Shown piece by piece: positions 27,478 to 34,977 of a DNA stretch of 64,000 nucleotides. Position numbers and translations under genes: made by a program. This stretch comes from Opitutia bacterium Tous-C4FEB (GTDB lineage Bacteria; Verrucomicrobiota; Verrucomicrobiia; Opitutales; Opitutaceae). The stretch's first letter is position 1. Every line of letters starts with the position of its first letter. The stretch lies in NCBI GenBank assembly GCA_002304445.1, contig NEVA01000007.1:1-64000 (forward strand). The letters run 5' to 3'. A model generated the notes under the pieces. The model saw only the letters and a program-made list of their open reading frames with translations, was not told the DNA's origin and did no database searches.

Positions 27478-28572
27478 ATGAGCCTCCAAATCAAACCCGC
27501 CTCCTCCTGCGCCTTTGACCAAATCTCCCTCGGCGAAGTCATGCTTCGCCTCGATCCCGGCGAGGGCCGCATCCGCACCGCCCGGAACTTCCAGGTCTGG
27601 GAAGGCGGCGGCGAATACAACACCTCCCGCGGCCTCCGCAAATGCTTCGGCCTCAAGACCGCCGTCGTCACCGCGTTCGTTGACAACGAGGTCGGTCACC
27701 TCGTCGAAGACTTCATCATGCAGGGCGGCGTCGACACGCAGTTCATCCAGTGGCGCGAAGACGACGGCATCGGCCGCACCGTCCGCAACGGCCTCAACTT
27801 CACCGAGCGCGGCTTCGGCATCCGCGGCGCCGTCGGCAATCCCGACCGCGGCAACACCGCCGCCTCGCAGATTAAGGTCGGCGACATCGATTGGGATCAC
27901 ATTTTCGGCAAACTCGGCGTCCGCTGGTTCCACACCGGCGGCATCTACGCCGCGCTCTCCGCGTCGACCGCCGAGGTCACCGTCGAGGCCGTCAAGGCCG
28001 CCAATAAATACGGCACCATCGTCTCCTACGATTTGAATTACCGGCCCTCGCTCTGGAAGACCATCGGCGGCCTCAAGAAGGCCCAGGAGGTCAACCGCGA
28101 GATCGCCAAATACGTCGATGTCATGATCGGCAACGAAGAGGACTTCACCGCCTCGCTCGGGTTCGCCGTCAAGGGCGCCGAAGACCTCAAGCACATCGAG
28201 ACCGACGCCTTCAAGGCCATGATCGAGACCGCCGTGCGAGACTTCCCGAACTTCAAGGTCGCCGCCACCACGCTGCGCCACGTGCACACCGCCACCAGCA
28301 ACGACTGGTCCGCGATTCTCTGGCACGACGGCAAATTCCACGAGAGCAAGAAATACCCAAAGCTTGAGATCCTCGACCGCGTCGGCGGCGGCGACTCGTT
28401 CGCGTCCGGCCTGCAGTTCGGTTTCCTCGAGTTCAACGACGCCCAGAAAGCCGTCGAATACGGCGCCGCCCACGGCGCGCTGGCTTCGACGACCCCCGGC
28501 GACACCTCGATGGCCACCCGCAAAGAAGTCGAGAAGACCATCGGTGGCGGCGGCGCCCGCGTCGTCCGCTAA
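27478..28572 (+). CDS. PfkB-family sugar kinase, 2-keto-3-deoxygluconate kinase-like
   Basis: A 364-aa ribokinase-fold enzyme. The N-terminal sugar-binding GGGEYNTSRGLRK, the central SYDLNYRPSLW typical of KDG kinases, and the C-terminal PfkB signature DRVGGGDSFASGL with catalytic Asp306 are all present. KDG kinase phosphorylates 2-keto-3-deoxygluconate, feeding the Entner-Doudoroff aldolase step of uronate and pectin breakdown. It ends the three-gene run and is followed by two hairpin terminators. Other ketose kinases are possible; the KDG assignment rests on the DLNYRPxLW motif and on the neighbours. Confidence 0.8.
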   Translation: MSLQIKPASSCAFDQISLGEVMLRLDPGEGRIRTARNFQVWEGGGEYNTSRGLRKCFGLKTAVVTAFVDNEVGHLVEDFIMQGGVDTQFIQWREDDGIGRTVRNGLNFTERGFGIRGAVGNPDRGNTAASQIKVGDIDWDHIFGKLGVRWFHTGGIYAALSASTAEVTVEAVKAANKYGTIVSYDLNYRPSLWKTIGGLKKAQEVNREIAKYVDVMIGNEEDFTASLGFAVKGAEDLKHIETDAFKAMIETAVRDFPNFKVAATTLRHVHTATSNDWSAILWHDGKFHESKKYPKLEILDRVGGGDSFASGLQFGFLEFNDAQKAVEYGAAHGALASTTPGDTSMATRKEVEKTIGGGGARVVR

Positions 28573-28591
28573 AGCCGGTCTACCTTGGTGG

Positions 28592-28613
28592 AGCCCGATG
28601 TCCCCATCGGGCT
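28592..28613 (+). terminator. Hairpin terminator after the sugar kinase
   Basis: A 9-bp perfect stem (AGCCCGATG / CATCGGGCT) with a TCCC loop starts 20 bases after the kinase stop. It is followed by a modest pyrimidine-rich tract. Confidence 0.7.
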
Positions 28614-28628
28614 TCCTGCCTTTCTCCC

Positions 28629-28655
28629 AGCCCGGGCCTCGCCGCCCGGGCTTTT
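28629..28655 (+). terminator. Second tandem hairpin terminator
   Basis: A 9-bp perfect stem (AGCCCGGGC / GCCCGGGCT) with a 6-nt loop is followed by TTTT. It backs up the hairpin 16 bases earlier. Confidence 0.75.
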
Positions 28656-28774
28656 CATGCCCACCCCCACGACTTTTTCGCCCAAGCTTTCCTCTTTCTC
28701 CCGCCCCCTCGGCCCGCCCGCGATTCCGCCCAATCACGTCTTTTCGCATCTTTCTCGGGCCCCCTCGCCGGTCC

Positions 28775-28804
28775 CTTTCCGTGTACTCCGTGTGTTCCGC
28801 GGGC
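28775..28804 (+). repeat. Dispersed 10-nt-periodic repeat, single copy
   Basis: TTTCCGTGTACTCCGTGTGT followed by TCCGCGGGC. It is the same family as 23677-23750 and lies upstream of the lipoprotein gene. Confidence 0.6.
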
Positions 28805-28872
28805 CAACGATCGAAATCTTTCTATTTCCTCTTTCTCTTACTCCTCGTCCCCTCCTCTCTTCTCCCATTCCC

Positions 28873-30267
28873 ATGCGCCCCACTCCGCTCTTTGCCCTGC
28901 TCGCCCTCACCTTCGCCGGCTGCGCTACCCCGCCCCCCGCGCCGACGCCTCCGGCCAACCCGTCGCCCGCCGCTACCGCCACCGCCACGCCGTCTTCCTC
29001 CCGTTTCGCCCTTCCGGCTACCGATGACGGTCTCCCCGGCGCCGGCCCGATTCGCCGCTACCCGTGGTTCCAAAAACTCTGGACCGAGCGTCGCACCACG
29101 TGGGCCGGCCAGATCGCGCAGGATCAACGCGCTGTCGTCTTCCTCGGCGACTCCATCACGCAGGGTTGGAAAGACACCCTCGCTACCTCCTTCCCGGGCG
29201 TGAAAGTCGCCAATCGCGGCATCAGCGGCGACACCACCCGCGGCGTCCTTCTCCGCCTCCGCGAAGACGTGCTCTCGCTCAACCCCACCGCCGTCGTCCT
29301 CCTCATCGGCACCAACGACCTCGAAGAAAACGCCACGCCTTGGACCGTCGCCACCAACCTCCGCCTCATCCTCGCCGCACTCCACGCCCACGACCCCGCG
29401 CTCCCGGTCGTGCTCTGCGCCGTCATGCCCAGCTCCGCTACCAAGCAGCGTCCTGCCTTCCTCATCCGCCGCGTCAACCAGCTCTTCCTCGAAGCTACGC
29501 TCGACCAACCACAGGTCACCTTCGTCGATACCTGGAAACTGTTCGCCGACGCGCAAAACGACGCCCAGCCCGCCGAGTTTCCCGATCTGCTTCACCCCAA
29601 CGCCGCCGGCTACACGAAATTCGCCGCCGCCCTCCGGCCCGTCTTCGCCACGCTCGGCTTCACCGAACGCGAGCCCAACTCTTTCACGCCCGAGCCCGGC
29701 TTTGTGAGTCTCTTCAACGGCCGCGATCTCACCGGCTGGGGCTACCGCCCTTCGACCGACGGCGACCTCGCCACCGTCCGCCGCATCCAGGCCGCCGATA
29801 TCGCCGCGCCCCACTGGCCGATCGTGAAAGACCCCGTCGCCTTCGACGGCCTCACCGCCAGCCCCGACTCCCGTTTCGTCGCCAAAAATGGCCGCCTCAT
29901 AGTCACCGCGCCTCCCGGCGGCCGCCGCGTGCAACAGCTCTGGACCACCCGCGAGTTTCCCAAAAACTTCGTCTTGAAACTCGAGTTCCGCGCCACGCCC
30001 AACGCCGACAGCGGCATCTACGTGCGCGGCCCCCAGCTCCAATGCCGCGACTACCTCCTCGCCGGCCCTTATTCGAAACTCCAGCGCTACCGTGCGCTCG
30101 ATTGGAACGAGATCGTGATCACCGTCACCGACGGCGTCGCCGTCAGCACCTGCAACGGCGAGATCCTCGAAGCTGCACAAAAAGTCCCCGCCACCGGCCC
30201 GATCGGCTTGGAAGGCGACCGCGGCCAAATGGAATACCGCCGCATCCGCCTGCAAGAACTTCCGTAG
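28873..30267 (+). CDS. Lipoprotein with SGNH/GDSL hydrolase and DUF1080 domains
   Basis: A 464-aa predicted lipoprotein. The signal MRPTPLFALLALTFAGC ends in a lipobox (FAGC), and a Pro/Ala/Thr-rich linker follows. An SGNH hydrolase domain (about 85-260) has the catalytic Ser94 in GDSITQGW, block II GISGDTT, Asn148 in GTND, and Asp238/His241 in DLLHPN. From about 279 a DUF1080 (3-keto-disaccharide hydrolase-like, concanavalin-type) domain begins with SLFNGRDLTGW. The combination suggests a surface enzyme that deacylates or cleaves carbohydrate. The start is the ATG at the lipoprotein signal; the longer frame has no signal. It follows the sugar-acid genes after two terminators. Confidence 0.85.
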   Translation: MRPTPLFALLALTFAGCATPPPAPTPPANPSPAATATATPSSSRFALPATDDGLPGAGPIRRYPWFQKLWTERRTTWAGQIAQDQRAVVFLGDSITQGWKDTLATSFPGVKVANRGISGDTTRGVLLRLREDVLSLNPTAVVLLIGTNDLEENATPWTVATNLRLILAALHAHDPALPVVLCAVMPSSATKQRPAFLIRRVNQLFLEATLDQPQVTFVDTWKLFADAQNDAQPAEFPDLLHPNAAGYTKFAAALRPVFATLGFTEREPNSFTPEPGFVSLFNGRDLTGWGYRPSTDGDLATVRRIQAADIAAPHWPIVKDPVAFDGLTASPDSRFVAKNGRLIVTAPPGGRRVQQLWTTREFPKNFVLKLEFRATPNADSGIYVRGPQLQCRDYLLAGPYSKLQRYRALDWNEIVITVTDGVAVSTCNGEILEAAQKVPATGPIGLEGDRGQMEYRRIRLQELP

Positions 30268-30287
30268 CGCGCGCCTTCACCATGCTT

Positions 30288-30368
30288 GTCATCGCGAGGC
30301 CCGCACCCGCGGGCCGGGGCGATCCAGCTAGTTTGCATCGTCGTCCCGCGGAGCAGGACTCCTCGCAA
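30288..30368. repeat. GTCATYGCGAG-type dispersed palindromic repeat
   Basis: The stretch starts GTCATCGCGAGGCCCGC, contains the inverted pair CCCGC/GCGGG and GATCCAGC, and ends GGACTCCTCGCAAGGAC. This is the layout of the common intergenic GTCATTGCGAG repeats. A second, more diverged copy is at 34855-34915. Confidence 0.55.
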
Positions 30369-30400
30369 GGACATTTTGAAGGCATGTCCACTCGAGCCTC

Positions 30401-30430
30401 TTTTCACGTCCCTTCGCGTCTTTCGCGGGC
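30401..30430 (+). repeat. Dispersed 10-nt-periodic repeat, single copy
   Basis: TTTTCACGTCCCTTCGCGTC followed by TTTCGCGGGC. It is the same family as 23677-23750 and lies just upstream of the toxin-antitoxin island. Confidence 0.6.
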
Positions 30431-30502
30431 AAGCTCTGTTTTCAACTACCGGCTTTCAACGGACGCGACGAGGGTTTCTCCTCCGCCAACGTTTCGCAGT
30501 CG

Positions 30503-30652
30503 CATGCCCTCCGTTCCCCAGCCCGCCGACTTCCCCTGCATCCGCCACGTCGGCAATTTTCACGACCTCGCCACTACTCGCACGCACTTGCGAACGGGTT
30601 CCGCTCACCACGGACTTGCACGCTGCCACGCTCCGGCTTTTCTTCCTGAGTA
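30503..30652 (+). pseudogene. Truncated 5' copy of the DUF1826-like gene
   Basis: A 49-codon open frame starting MPSVPQPADF. Its residues IRHVGNFHDLATT align with VMQVHSFHELATT at the start of the DUF1826-like protein encoded at 32711. The DNA is also similar over the matching stretch (TTTCACGAMCTCGCCAC). After this point the likeness stops and the frame ends directly in front of the antitoxin start. I interpret it as the broken 5' end, or a diverged duplicate, of the downstream gene separated from it by the toxin-antitoxin island. Confidence 0.5.
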
Positions 30653-30786
30653 GATGAGCACGACCGAAATCCTCGCGCAGTTGCCCGCACTCACTGCGGC
30701 GAACCGCGAGAAGTTCCGCTCACAATTGGATGCTATCGACTCCGTCTCGCCCCTGTCGATCGAGGAGCAACAAATGGTCCAATCTA

Positions 30787-31901
30787 GTGCTTAGTTGCGT
30801 AAATTAACGATAGTATTTTTCAGTTGAGCCCCTTTGACCTCGCGCTTGCGCCATTTAAAGGGCTTGGCGGTGGGATTGTAGGCAGCGATGAAAGCATCGA
30901 TGGCTTGGCTCAGTTCCGCGACGCTACGGAAACTGGCCCCGCGCAGGGCTTTTCTGGACATGATACCAAACCAGATTTCGACTTGGTTGAGCCAACTCGC
31001 CGAAGTGGGGGTGAAGTGGAAGTGCACGTTGGGATGTTGCGCTAGCCACGCCTCGCATTTTTTGTGCGTGCAGTAGTTGTCGAGGATGACGTGAAGGTCA
31101 CGCTCTGGCGGAGCTTCCGCGACGATCTGATCCATGAACTGCAGGAACTCCGCCCGCCGCTTGAGCGTGGTCTTGCTCGTCGTGATCGCGCCGGTGGCAA
31201 CCTGCAGGGCGGCGAAGAGATTCAGGGTGCCGTGACGTTTGTAGGTGCTTTTGCAACCCCGCACGATTTTGCCGTTGTCAGTTTCCACATAGCCGGTGGC
31301 CCGCTCCAGCGCCTGAATGCTCGGCTTTTCATCCACGCTGATCACCAGTGCTTTTTCCGGCGGATTTAAATACAGCGCGATAATATCGGCCGCCTTCGCC
31401 GCGAACTGCTTGTCCGTGCTCACACACCACGAGCGCTGACGCTGCAGGCAGATGCCCTCCTTGCGCAGCACCCGCCAAACCGCATGAACCGAGCCTTTCA
31501 CTTCCTTCGCTACCGCCGGACCGTCCCACGCCGCCTGGCCGGCAGGCGGCGGTTGCTCCAGGGTTGCGAGCACTCGGTTGCGAAATCCTTGATCGTAAAC
31601 CGGCTTGGCTCCCGGGCGCGGCGCATCCGCCAGCCCTTTCAGGCCGTGCTCTGCAAAGCGCTGTCGCCATTTGATCACCGTATTCGGCCGCGTCTGACAC
31701 TGCTCGGCGATTGCCGTTACCGATTCCCCAGCCGCACAGCCGAGAATCATCCGTGCTCTATCCACGGTCTGCTTCGCCTCTGTTCGGCTCGTTGCCCGCG
31801 CCTCCAAGATCTGGCGGTCGGCCTCATTGCACGTAATCCGGGCTGCTGTTCGTGACATGCCTACTGTCTGACATATATCACTTATCATTGCAAGTAATCA
31901 C
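30787..31901 (-). mobile_element. IS630-family insertion sequence, complete
   Basis: About 1.1 kb between two TA dinucleotides (30785-30786 and 31902-31903). This is the TA target duplication of IS630/Tc1-mariner elements, here within a CTAG context. The ends are imperfect inverted repeats: GTGCTTAGTTGCGTAAATTA on one side and, reading inward from the other, GTGATTACTTGCAATGATAA. One intact transposase gene fills the element. It interrupts the antitoxin gene. Confidence 0.85.
30791..31858 (-). CDS. IS630-family transposase
   Basis: A 355-aa DDE transposase. The N-terminal helix-turn-helix pair (EARATSRTEAKQTVDRARMI, then TRPNTVIKWRQRFAEHGLKG) binds the ends. The catalytic domain shows the first Asp in VISVDEKPSIQAL, the second in VILDNYCTHK, and Glu in SWLNQVEIWFG. 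All three acidic residues are present and there is no frameshift, so the enzyme may be active. An in-frame ATG at 31888, inside the terminal repeat, would add ten residues; the ATG at 31858 is preferred. The stop codon lies in the opposite terminal repeat. Confidence 0.9.
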   Translation of the reverse strand: MSRTAARITCNEADRQILEARATSRTEAKQTVDRARMILGCAAGESVTAIAEQCQTRPNTVIKWRQRFAEHGLKGLADAPRPGAKPVYDQGFRNRVLATLEQPPPAGQAAWDGPAVAKEVKGSVHAVWRVLRKEGICLQRQRSWCVSTDKQFAAKAADIIALYLNPPEKALVISVDEKPSIQALERATGYVETDNGKIVRGCKSTYKRHGTLNLFAALQVATGAITTSKTTLKRRAEFLQFMDQIVAEAPPERDLHVILDNYCTHKKCEAWLAQHPNVHFHFTPTSASWLNQVEIWFGIMSRKALRGASFRSVAELSQAIDAFIAAYNPTAKPFKWRKREVKGAQLKNTIVNLRN

Positions 31902-32017
31902 TAGGGTAGCGACCTACCGCCAAAATCTCGGAGCCACCGTTTCGTGGTCGGTCGCCGAGAATGAAATTCGCCAACACGTCGGTGCGTAAGGGCACGATAT
32001 ATCGAGAGCATCGCTAG

Positions 32018-32523
32018 ATGCCACGCTGCCTCATCATCGCCGGCCCGAACGGAGCAGGTGAGACCACCTTCGCCCGGACGTTTCTTCCCCGCGACTAGAT
32101 CGTCGGCTTCGTCAACGCCGACCTTCTCGCTGCTGGTTTGTCCCCACTAGATCCTCGGGGAGTCCAATTGGCAGCCGGGCGTTTGTTTCTGTCGGAACTC
32201 GACCGCCATTCCGCCGGGGCAACGACTTCGCCTTCGAGAGCACCTTGAGCGGGCTCACCTACCTGCCGCGGCTCCGCACTTGGCAGAAAGCGGGCTATCG
32301 CATTGGGATCATCTACCTAAAACTCGACGACGTGCGGCTCTCGTTGGAGCGCGTCGCTGCCCGCGTGCGGTCGGGTGGACACACTGTGCCGGAAGCCGAT
32401 GTGCGGCGGCGATTCCCTCGTAGTTGGGCGAACTTTAGAAACCACTACCAACCCCTTTCCGATACCTCATCCGTGTTTGACGTCAGCGGCTCCGCTCCAA
32501 TCTTGATTTCGACCAAGCCGTGA
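32018..32523 (+). pseudogene. Zeta-toxin family kinase, inactivated
   Basis: The reading opens MPRCLIIAGPNGAGETTFAR, a zeta-toxin P-loop in which the essential Lys of GxxGxGKT has become Glu. An in-frame TAG follows at about 32096, after LPRD. The frame resumes with IVGFVNADLLAAGLSPLDPR, then shifts by one base near 32213 and continues as NDFAFESTLSGLTYLPRL and GYRIGIIYLKLDD to the normal C-terminus (FRNHYQPLSDTSSVFDVSG). Zeta toxins phosphorylate UDP-N-acetylglucosamine or related nucleotides. With three separate lesions this copy must be dead. It follows the disrupted antitoxin gene. Confidence 0.85.
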
Positions 32524-32690
32524 AAGCCTCCCCTCCACCGATTATTGGCAGCGTCAGACCCGATGGCCGCACGGCGGATATTCTCAAATCACTGCGCGAT
32601 GCGCGGAAAATTGCCGTGAAGTCTGCCCGCATGCATCGCGTGCCGGTCGTCTATCTCAAAGCAGGTAAACTCGTACGCGAGCGGCCGTGA
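32520..32690 (+). CDS. Small basic protein at the end of the toxin-antitoxin island
   Basis: A 56-aa frame starting at a GTG that overlaps the zeta remnant's stop (GTGA). It is rich in Lys and Arg (ADILKSLRDARKIAVKSARM, VVYLKAGKLVRERP). I do not recognise the family. The overlap with the toxin stop and the undamaged frame suggest that it was the third gene of the same module. Its stop in turn overlaps a GTG that could open the next frame. It may be a regulator or structural partner of the module, or a non-functional leftover. Confidence 0.5.
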   Translation: MKASPPPIIGSVRPDGRTADILKSLRDARKIAVKSARMHRVPVVYLKAGKLVRERP

Positions 32691-32710
32691 CGCCGAGCGA
32701 ATCCTGCGTG

Positions 32711-33388
32711 ATGCAGGTGCATAGCTTTCACGAACTCGCCACCACGCCTCTCGCTCACGGCATCAACGCCCTCTGCTGGGAACGCGAATTGCCCGGTAAC
32801 TATGCCGAGGTCGTGCGCCTCCTCGGCGACGGCAACGGCGAGGCGATCACCACGCTCGATGAGACCGTTCTGCTCGCCCTGCCCCTGAGCCCCGCCGGCC
32901 GCGTCGCCGCCGAGCACATGCTCGCCGATCTGCGCCTCCTCCGCGACCACGACCTCGATCCCGTCCTCAACTGCATTCACGGCTACCCACGCGACGAAGA
33001 ACCCGGCCCGATCAAGACCGACGTTTTTTCCTACCACGCCGACAGCGCCCCCATCGAGGCCTACACCTGGCTTTGCACTTACTCCGGCCCGCCCAGCGAG
33101 GGCCTCAACCCCGCCGACGCCCGCCGCAAGGTCGACGACCCCGCCCTCCGCGCCGATCTGCTCAGACTCTACGGCGGCCCCGACGACGCCGATTTCAAAG
33201 TCTGGCTCAACGAGCTCTGCTACGACCTCCACTACGCCCCCGCCCCCGGCGCCAAGCCCTACTCCTTCGGCCATTTCAATCTCTGGCGCATCGCCACCGA
33301 CTACCCCGGCAACCCCGTCCCACCCTGCGTCCACCGCGCCCCCGCCACCCACCCCGGCGACCCGGCCCGCCTCTTGCTCATCAGTTGA
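32711..33388 (+). CDS. DUF1826-like protein
   Basis: A 225-aa cytoplasmic protein. The pattern FHELATTPLAHGINALCWER at the start, YHADSAPIEAYTWLCTYSGP in the middle and CVHRAP...PARLLLIS at the end resembles DUF1826, whose function is not established. The recall of this family is from pattern only. The start was set at the ATG at 32711, but the 5' end seems to have been disturbed: a diverged copy of its first codons lies on the far side of the toxin-antitoxin island at 30503-30652, with extra residues before the matching point. The intact body has no lesions. Confidence 0.6.
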   Translation: MQVHSFHELATTPLAHGINALCWERELPGNYAEVVRLLGDGNGEAITTLDETVLLALPLSPAGRVAAEHMLADLRLLRDHDLDPVLNCIHGYPRDEEPGPIKTDVFSYHADSAPIEAYTWLCTYSGPPSEGLNPADARRKVDDPALRADLLRLYGGPDDADFKVWLNELCYDLHYAPAPGAKPYSFGHFNLWRIATDYPGNPVPPCVHRAPATHPGDPARLLLIS

Positions 33389-33433
33389 GATTTGTCTCAC
33401 CTTTCCTTCCGCCCCGTTAAACTTCTTCAAAAA

Positions 33434-34831
33434 ATGCCCCCGCTCAACCGCCGCCGCTTTCTCCGCCACACCGCTGCCGCCACCGCCGCCGCCGCGCTTT
33501 CGCCTTCGTTGCTTCAAGCCGCGAACGCCGCCAGCGCCACCGGCCAACTCCGCCTCGCCTCATTCCGTTTCGACGTCACGCCGCCCGTCGGTCACTCGCT
33601 CTGCGGTGGCTGGATCAAACCGGTCGAAGCCGTCGATGATTCCCTCGAAGCCATCGGCCTCGTGCTCCTCGGCGCCGGTGCGCCCATCGTGCTCTGCGCG
33701 GTCGATTGGACCGGCATCCTCAACGCCTCCCACCTCGCGTGGCGCACCGCGCTCGCCGAAGCGGCCGGCACCACGCCCGACCGCGTCGCCCTGCACTGCG
33801 TCCACCAGCACAACGCCCTTTTCGTCTGCGCGGCTACCGCGGCCCTCGTCGCGACGCAGCCCGATCTGCCCCCCACGTTTGATCCCGCTTTCTTCAATCG
33901 TTGCCTCGTCGCCGCCCGCGCCGCCGTCACCGCCGCCTTGCCCCGCGCCCGCCCGGTCACGCACGTCGCGAGCGGCACGGCGCTCATCTCCGAAGTCGCC
34001 TCCAATCGCCGCATGGCCCGCGATGCCCAGGGCCGCGTCGGGAAAATGCGCGGCAGCAAGTGCGTCGACCCCGAGCTGATCGCGTTGCCCGAAGGCCCGA
34101 TCGACCCGCTCCTGCGCACCGTCGCGTTCTACGACCGCACCGAAAAAATCGCCGCCCTCCACTATTACGCCACGCACCCGATGAGCTTTTACGGCGACGG
34201 CCGGGTGACCGCCGATTTTGTCGGCCTCGCCCGCAAGCAGCGCCAGCGCGAGGAGCCTGGATGCACGCACCTCTATTTCACCGGCTGTGCGGGCAACATC
34301 GCCCCCGGCAAATACAACGACGGTTCACCCGCCGCCCGCGTCCGCCTCACCGAACGCATCTACCGGGGCATCGTCGCCGCCGACGCCACGCTTCGTCCGG
34401 TGCCATTGAAGAACGTCTCCTGGCGCACCGCCGATGTGCACGCCCGGCCCCACGCCGACCTCGACCCGGTCGCATTGCGCCGCCAACTCTCCGATGCCAC
34501 CGCACTCCCGGTGCGCCGCATCATCCCCGCCTTTCGCCTCGCGCTGTTGGAGCGGTGCGCGCAACGCGTCCCGTTTCTCCTCAGCGCGCTGCATCTCGAC
34601 GACATCGCCCTCCTGCACCTGCCCGCCGAGTCATTCCTCGAGTATCAACTCCACGCCCAATCCCTCCGCCCCGGCCGTCCCGTCGCGGTCGCCGCGTATG
34701 GCGACGGCGGACCCTGGTATATTCCCACGCGCGCGGAGTTTCCCAACGGCGGCTATGAGGTCGAAGTCGCCTTCTGCGATCCCGGCACCGAGGCCCAGCT
34801 CCACACCGCCATCGCCCAACTGCTCGCCTAA
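33434..34831 (+). CDS. Neutral/alkaline ceramidase-like exported protein
   Basis: A 465-aa protein with a Tat-like signal (NRRRFLRHTAAATAAAALSP). The body matches the N-terminal fold of the neutral/alkaline non-lysosomal ceramidase group: FRFDVTPPVGHSLCGGW, ALHCVHQHNA, HYYATHPMSFYGDGRVTADF and FTGCAGNIAPGKYND. Such proteins are common in Verrucomicrobia and Planctomycetes; few have been tested, so an amidase or other hydrolase role is an inference. It follows the DUF1826-like gene by 45 bases on the same strand and could share its transcript. Confidence 0.75.
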   Translation: MPPLNRRRFLRHTAAATAAAALSPSLLQAANAASATGQLRLASFRFDVTPPVGHSLCGGWIKPVEAVDDSLEAIGLVLLGAGAPIVLCAVDWTGILNASHLAWRTALAEAAGTTPDRVALHCVHQHNALFVCAATAALVATQPDLPPTFDPAFFNRCLVAARAAVTAALPRARPVTHVASGTALISEVASNRRMARDAQGRVGKMRGSKCVDPELIALPEGPIDPLLRTVAFYDRTEKIAALHYYATHPMSFYGDGRVTADFVGLARKQRQREEPGCTHLYFTGCAGNIAPGKYNDGSPAARVRLTERIYRGIVAADATLRPVPLKNVSWRTADVHARPHADLDPVALRRQLSDATALPVRRIIPAFRLALLERCAQRVPFLLSALHLDDIALLHLPAESFLEYQLHAQSLRPGRPVAVAAYGDGGPWYIPTRAEFPNGGYEVEVAFCDPGTEAQLHTAIAQLLA

Positions 34832-34854
34832 TCCGTGCGCTGCTAAAAAGACTG

Positions 34855-34915
34855 TCATTGCGAGAAGCACGGCGACGACGCATTCCAGCCGGATTGCCAC
34901 CGCGAGCTTCGCGCA
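34855..34915. repeat. GTCATTGCGAG-type dispersed repeat
   Basis: TGTCATTGCGAGAAGCACGG followed by GCCGGATTGCCACCGCGAGC. It has the same start and inverse end as the copy at 30288-30368, in the gap between two genes. Confidence 0.5.
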
Positions 34916-34977
34916 CCTCGCCCACCGCGCACCGACCGACGTTTAGCAACCAAGCGGCATTGGTATCACTTCCCCCC

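Larger units (their letters stand above)
30654..31989 (+). pseudogene. Unstab_antitox-type antitoxin gene split by an IS630 element
   Basis: The 5' part (30654-30786) encodes MSTTEILAQLPALTAANREK and about 24 more residues, then meets the IS end and a stop. If the IS and one TA copy are removed, the frame continues without a break at 31904 for 28 more codons (RVATYRQNLGATVSWSVAEN, then EIRQHVGA) to TAA at 31989. The rebuilt 72-residue protein looks like the addiction-module antitoxins of the Unstab_antitox family, including the late W-S-x-x-E and I-R positions. It lies 28 bases before the zeta-type toxin remnant, the normal antitoxin-toxin order. As it stands the gene is inactivated. Confidence 0.75.
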
